From Amblyornis subalaris (Eukaryota; Chordata; Aves; Passeriformes; Ptilonorhynchidae), in contig JACAXG010000065.1 of assembly GCA_018881555.1 (NCBI GenBank), positions 1,926,863 to 1,990,862 of the forward strand: a DNA stretch of 64,000 bases, in the 5' to 3' direction. Position numbers and translations under genes: made by a program. Positions 60,231 through 64,000 of this stretch are shown here, piece after piece. Below the pieces are notes generated by a model, which made no database searches, had not been told where the DNA came from, and saw only the letters and a program-made list of their open reading frames with translations. Position 1 is the stretch's first letter; each line of letters begins with the position of its first letter.

Positions 60231-61105
60231 TTCAAGTAACTTTTGTGGTCCATAAATGTTACATGTTCTGCTTTTTGTTTTGCTAAAGTAGGTGTTCAGT
60301 ACTTATAAAATGAATTTTGTGAGAGATTTTAAGGATGAAGGTTTTCTTGTGTAATTGACTCTTGAACTTGTTTTGATAAGCCTTAAAATTACACTGTTAA
60401 TTAAGACTTACTGGAAGTTTATTGTATATGCATGACAAAAGAAAGAAACAAGTGTAAGTGTGATTATCTAGAGAAAAAGTCCTACAAAAGATTGAAATTG
60501 AACATAGTAACTGTAATTAACTAAAAGGAAGTCTATTACAGTATGATAAAACTGTCAACATAATGATTGAGGGCTCTAACAAGTGATGCAGAAGACCAAT
60601 AAAGCTAATCTTAGGTCATAACTTGAGAATTTAGAAATTGTATTTTGACCTTAGTTCACAATAGAGCCATTCAAAACATATTTAATAAATGAGTTGTGAT
60701 ACTTTTTCTTAATTAAAAATAAAATTGTTCCCAGTTGTTTTCTCCAGTGAAGTAGGGAATATGTTTCCAGTCTATATGGTGTGCATGTTATTTTACTGAT
60801 TGCTTACTCTTTTTAAGGAATTATTATTTGACTTTGATCTGTTCTTCATATACACAAAATTTGTGGTGATACCTCTCCCAAAAAATTCTTTATGGCATAA
60901 CAACCCTGTTTGTGGTGGTTGAAAAAAACCTCTAGGTTTTTATTCCATGCAATTTACTCTAGTCTCTGTTCTATATAGGAGCTATTCTCCATTTATTCTA
61001 CAATGTCTGAATGCCTTCCAGTAGTGTGTTAAGTCTATGCCTACCTCTCTTGTTTTTCTCTTCTCCAAAGGAGAAGTGTATGCAGTGAAGTGTTTGTTTA
61101 GTGGA

Positions 61106-61662
61106 TGTGCTGGTTTTGGCTGGGGTGGAGTTAACTTTCTTCACAGTGGCTGGTATGGGGCTGTGTTTTGGATTTGTACAGAAGACAGAGTTGATAATAT
61201 AGAGATGTTTTAGTTACTNCTGAGCAGGGCTTACACAGAACCAAGGCTTTTTCTATTCTTCGTTCGGCCACACTGGCGATGAGACTGGGGGGGCACTGGA
61301 GGTTGGGAGGAGAAACAGCCTGGACAGGTGACCCAAACTGATCAAAGGGATATTCCAGACCATGTCACATCATGCTCAGTATATAAAGTGAGAGGAAGAA
61401 GGAGGAAGGGGGGACATTTGGAGTGATAGTGTTTAGCTTCCCAAGTAACTATTACCCATGGTGGGGCCCTGCTCTCCTGGGGGTGGCTGAACACCTGCCT
61501 GCCCATGGGAAATGCTGAATTATGTCTTTATTTTGCCTTCCTTGTGTGTGTGGCCTTTGGTTTCCCGGTTAAACTGTCTTGATCTCTACCCATGAGTTTT
61601 CCAGCTTTTACCCTTCCAATTCTCTCCCTGATCCTGCTGGTGTGATAGTGAATGAGCAGCTA
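61106..61662 (+). mobile_element. Avian endogenous retrovirus solo LTR, 3' end damaged
   Basis: The left end starts TGTGCTGGTTTTGGCTGGGG, a characteristic start of a widespread bird ERV LTR family. Further along are GTTGATAATATAGAGATG, CCAAAC then TGATCAAAGGGATATTCCA, a TATA box TATATAAAG (61,380-61,388), and AAGAAGGAGGAAGGGGGGAC just after it. Next come AACACCTGCCTGCCCATGGG, a GTTAAACTGTCTTGATCTC block where the polyadenylation signal (usually ATTAAA) is degraded, and a pyrimidine-rich U5. The expected terminal CA and inverted end were not found, so the last few tens of bases are lost or diverged. No retroviral genes flank it, which points to a solo LTR. One ambiguous base lies at 61,219. 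Confidence 0.88.
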
Positions 61663-64000
61663 GTCATGATAGGTTTCAAAACACTCACTGACAATATGTT
61701 TCTCCCAACTCTGTCCCCCAGCAGGTACTTACAGATAACCTTTACCCATTTCTCTTTTGTCTCCCAGTGAAGTTCTTAAAGCAAATACTTGCTTTTGTTT
61801 TGTATCACTTCCAAAATGCTGATCCTTTTTTGGAGAATTGCTTGGTTTTCTTTTTATTTTGAATACTCACAATGCTAAATATCCAGCATTTTTTAAATCC
61901 TGTGACATCTTTGGCCCTGATGTTTTGTAGCTACGAGTTTCATAAATGTGTCTTTGCATAGAAGAAAGTTGTAAATCTAAATGCTTTCTTCAGAGTAACT
62001 TGAATGCCCATGGGTATTCTGACACTCAGCAGAAATGGTAAGCAGGTATGGTCTCTTGTGGTATCCCTTTTTTTGTGTCTTCTAAAATAAACTTTCAATT
62101 TCCCAAATTTTATATGTTTCTTTAGGCCACCACTGATTCTTCTCTGTCTTTGAACCCCTAGTTCTTCCACTGGACATTTTTGAGTTCCAGTTGAGTCTAA
62201 GCAGGAGATACCAGTTATGAGGAGTTGGGTAATATTTCCAATTCCATTTCTTCTTACTGAGCCTAATTAAAATCAGTTGTTAGGGAATGCACAGGCTTGT
62301 TTCAACCAATTTAGAGACTAGTAAAATGTACACATAACTGACCTATTTCTTCCACCGTGCGTTACTGGATGCTATGATTTGGGAATACTTTCTGTCTTGC
62401 ACTCTAGTGTCTCTGAAGACATAATCTCCAAATGCAAAGCCCCAGTTTCTTCACATTTCAAACACTGGAATCCCATAATTCAGATTAAATTTACTCTGGG
62501 AGTTGCAGTCTGAAGTATCTCTTTGGGAAATGCAACTGTGTCTATTCCCTAATGTTGTTTCTTTAGGAAAGCTAGGAAAAACTGAAAATTCGAGTAATAG
62601 AAACAGCTTTTAAAAATAATTTTGAATCCTTAGCAATACAATTAACCCTAAGATTATTTACAAGACTGTAGAATTTCTTGCCTTTTTCAAGTTTCCAAAT
62701 CAGAATTCCATCCACTTCTGTGAAGAACTTTCTTCTTTCTCATTGATTCAGGGCTGATTCTCTTTTTTCTCAGTGCTTTTGCCAGATGATCTCACATGAC
62801 AGAACTGTTTACTTGCACTCAGTATCAAGATTTGCTTGATTTACATTTAATTTTATGTTTCTTTTCAGATTGGTAAAACAATTCAGTAGACAGAAGAGGC
62901 ACACGTTTCACGTACAAAATCTTTCTTCTCAATCTGCTGTTGCAACATGTATTCATTTAGCCTTATCTCTGAAATTTCTTTGCTTTTCTTTCCATAAATT
63001 AAACGAGAGCCCAGCCCTGAAAATGCGTATGCAAGGCCATCATGTGCTTGACCTGAAGCTTGCAGCTATGTGGAGCTGTAGCTTTTCAATAGGTGCCAGT
63101 TTACTCAGATTCATCTTCAGGACTGTAACCTGAGTTTGACATATTTGAATCCTCTATAACCTCATCACTTAACTTTTGTTAGGTCCTTACAAAACATTTT
63201 AAACAACCTCATTTAGTAAGTGTCATGTCACACCACTGTTAACTTCTGTTGTGAGGAAATGGACATGTATTTCTGCTTGTTCACAGAGTCTAACTCTTGA
63301 AAGGGCTTTGGGATTTTTCTCTGGTTGTGTGTGTCTGTATGACTAGTTTGTTTCCTTAGACAGTAGGAATAAACTTTAACAAAGATTTTTTAAGACAATT
63401 CTTTTTCTTTAATTTTCTTTCTTATGACGTGTCTGGAAATTGCAAGAATTTAGTGATGTTTTAACCTCATGCAGTGGTATTGGTCATTCCTTGGTGTATC
63501 ACAGTTACTTAAGTGCTTGTTAGAGTGATCATTAAAAACATAATGTAGTGGATATAGACTTTATTGCATAATTCCCTTATCACTGCTAACTTATCTAAGC
63601 ATATAATTGGCACTAATATTTACCCCCTTCGAAGTTTTCTCTACCATTTGTTGGTGGGTTATTTTGCAAAGTAGGTGGATAGCATAAATTAAAGATTAAA
63701 TCCTTGCCTAGAGAAGCTTATTTTCCTATTAACAGAAAATCGTTACACCTTAGTGAAAAATCATGTCCAAGATGTTTAACAATGTATGCCAATAGTGATT
63801 TGTGGATGCAAAAGAATTGCTATTGGCTTTGCATTCTCAGTGCCTTTTGTTTGTTATGTTTGAATAACATGTTAGTTCATAAACTGTGGTAGAATGTTTT
63901 TAATGTCTTCATGAATTTATGAATTTTTTAACAAGTGGCTTTTCTGCAAAATGAGCTTTCTACTTCATCATCTACTGAGGGGATGATAGTGCTGACTGAA
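61663..64000. other. CDIN1: Distal intron 5 sequence, nothing recognised
   Basis: AT-rich DNA without a recognisable exon, RNA gene or mobile element. A pyrimidine tract with CAG at about 62,869 could serve as a splice acceptor, but the sequence after it does not match the next CDIN1 segment and soon meets stops in the required phase. Confidence 0.5.

Larger units (their letters stand above)
51879..64000 (+). other. CDIN1: CDIN1 intron 5, 5' part (at least 12.1 kb)
   Basis: It begins GTAAGT and has no acceptor plus coding match to the next CDIN1 segment before the window ends. It holds an AGAAA microsatellite, two candidate regulatory segments (52.4 and 53.9 kb), a CR1 fragment at 55.4 kb, a minisatellite at 56.5 kb, a CR1 fragment at 60.0 kb and an ERV LTR at 61.1 kb. 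Other parts show nothing recognisable. Confidence 0.75.

Noticed and set aside
62855..63133. Possible next CDIN1 exon after the acceptor-like TTCTTTTCAG at about 62,869
   Set aside because: The downstream sequence does not encode the expected CDIN1 continuation and gives no match in the required phase.
1..64000. tRNA, rRNA, CRISPR arrays, bacterial-type operons
   Set aside because: None seen. No cloverleaf with A/B boxes, no regularly spaced repeats of CRISPR type, and gene structure is eukaryotic throughout.

Overview
The window reads as a piece of a bird nuclear genome. It is AT-rich and gene-sparse, with one sharp CpG island, GT-AG introns, several copies of the CR1 LINE that dominates bird genomes, and at least one avian-type endogenous retrovirus LTR. 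There is no sign of bacterial or organellar coding. Twenty-one isolated N bases are scattered through it, as in a draft assembly; none falls in a recognised exon.

One protein-coding gene can be supported. It is the 5' part of CDIN1 (C15orf41), the codanin-1-interacting nuclease, on the + strand. Its CpG-island promoter and first coding exon lie at about 17.8-18.7 kb. After a 26.2-kb first intron come four short coding exons at 44,583-44,628, 45,484-45,548, 48,792-48,852 and 51,806-51,878. The five exons join in frame with compatible intron phases and give 115 complete residues plus one base, which is the N-terminal helical part of a protein of about 281 residues in human. The remaining exons, including the predicted PD-(D/E)XK nuclease domain, were not found before 64,000 and should lie downstream.

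Layout: 1-17.7 kb is AT-rich upstream DNA with a CA microsatellite, three CR1 remnants and two close perfect hairpins. 17.76-18.69 kb is the CpG island with exon 1. 18.4-44.6 kb is intron 1, with a GC-rich LTR-like block at 22.4-23.3 kb that carries a 68-70-bp tandem duplication, a 200-bp polypurine tract, a CR1 tail and regulatory-looking low-repeat segments. 44.6-51.9 kb holds exons 2-5. 51.9-64 kb is the start of intron 5, with two further CR1 fragments and an ERV LTR at 61.1 kb.

In vertebrates CDIN1 lies next to MEIS2 (recalled, not visible here), and introns of such bystander genes often hold the neighbour's enhancers. Several segments look like candidate conserved non-coding elements. 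The best is 44.86-45.05 kb, where three TGACAG-type MEIS/TGIF cores, one of them part of a TGACA/TGTCA palindrome, sit beside a perfect 12-bp inverted repeat. Without an alignment this remains inference. I found no undescribed multi-gene system. Most open reading frames of 60-170 codons here look like chance or repeat-derived ORFs.
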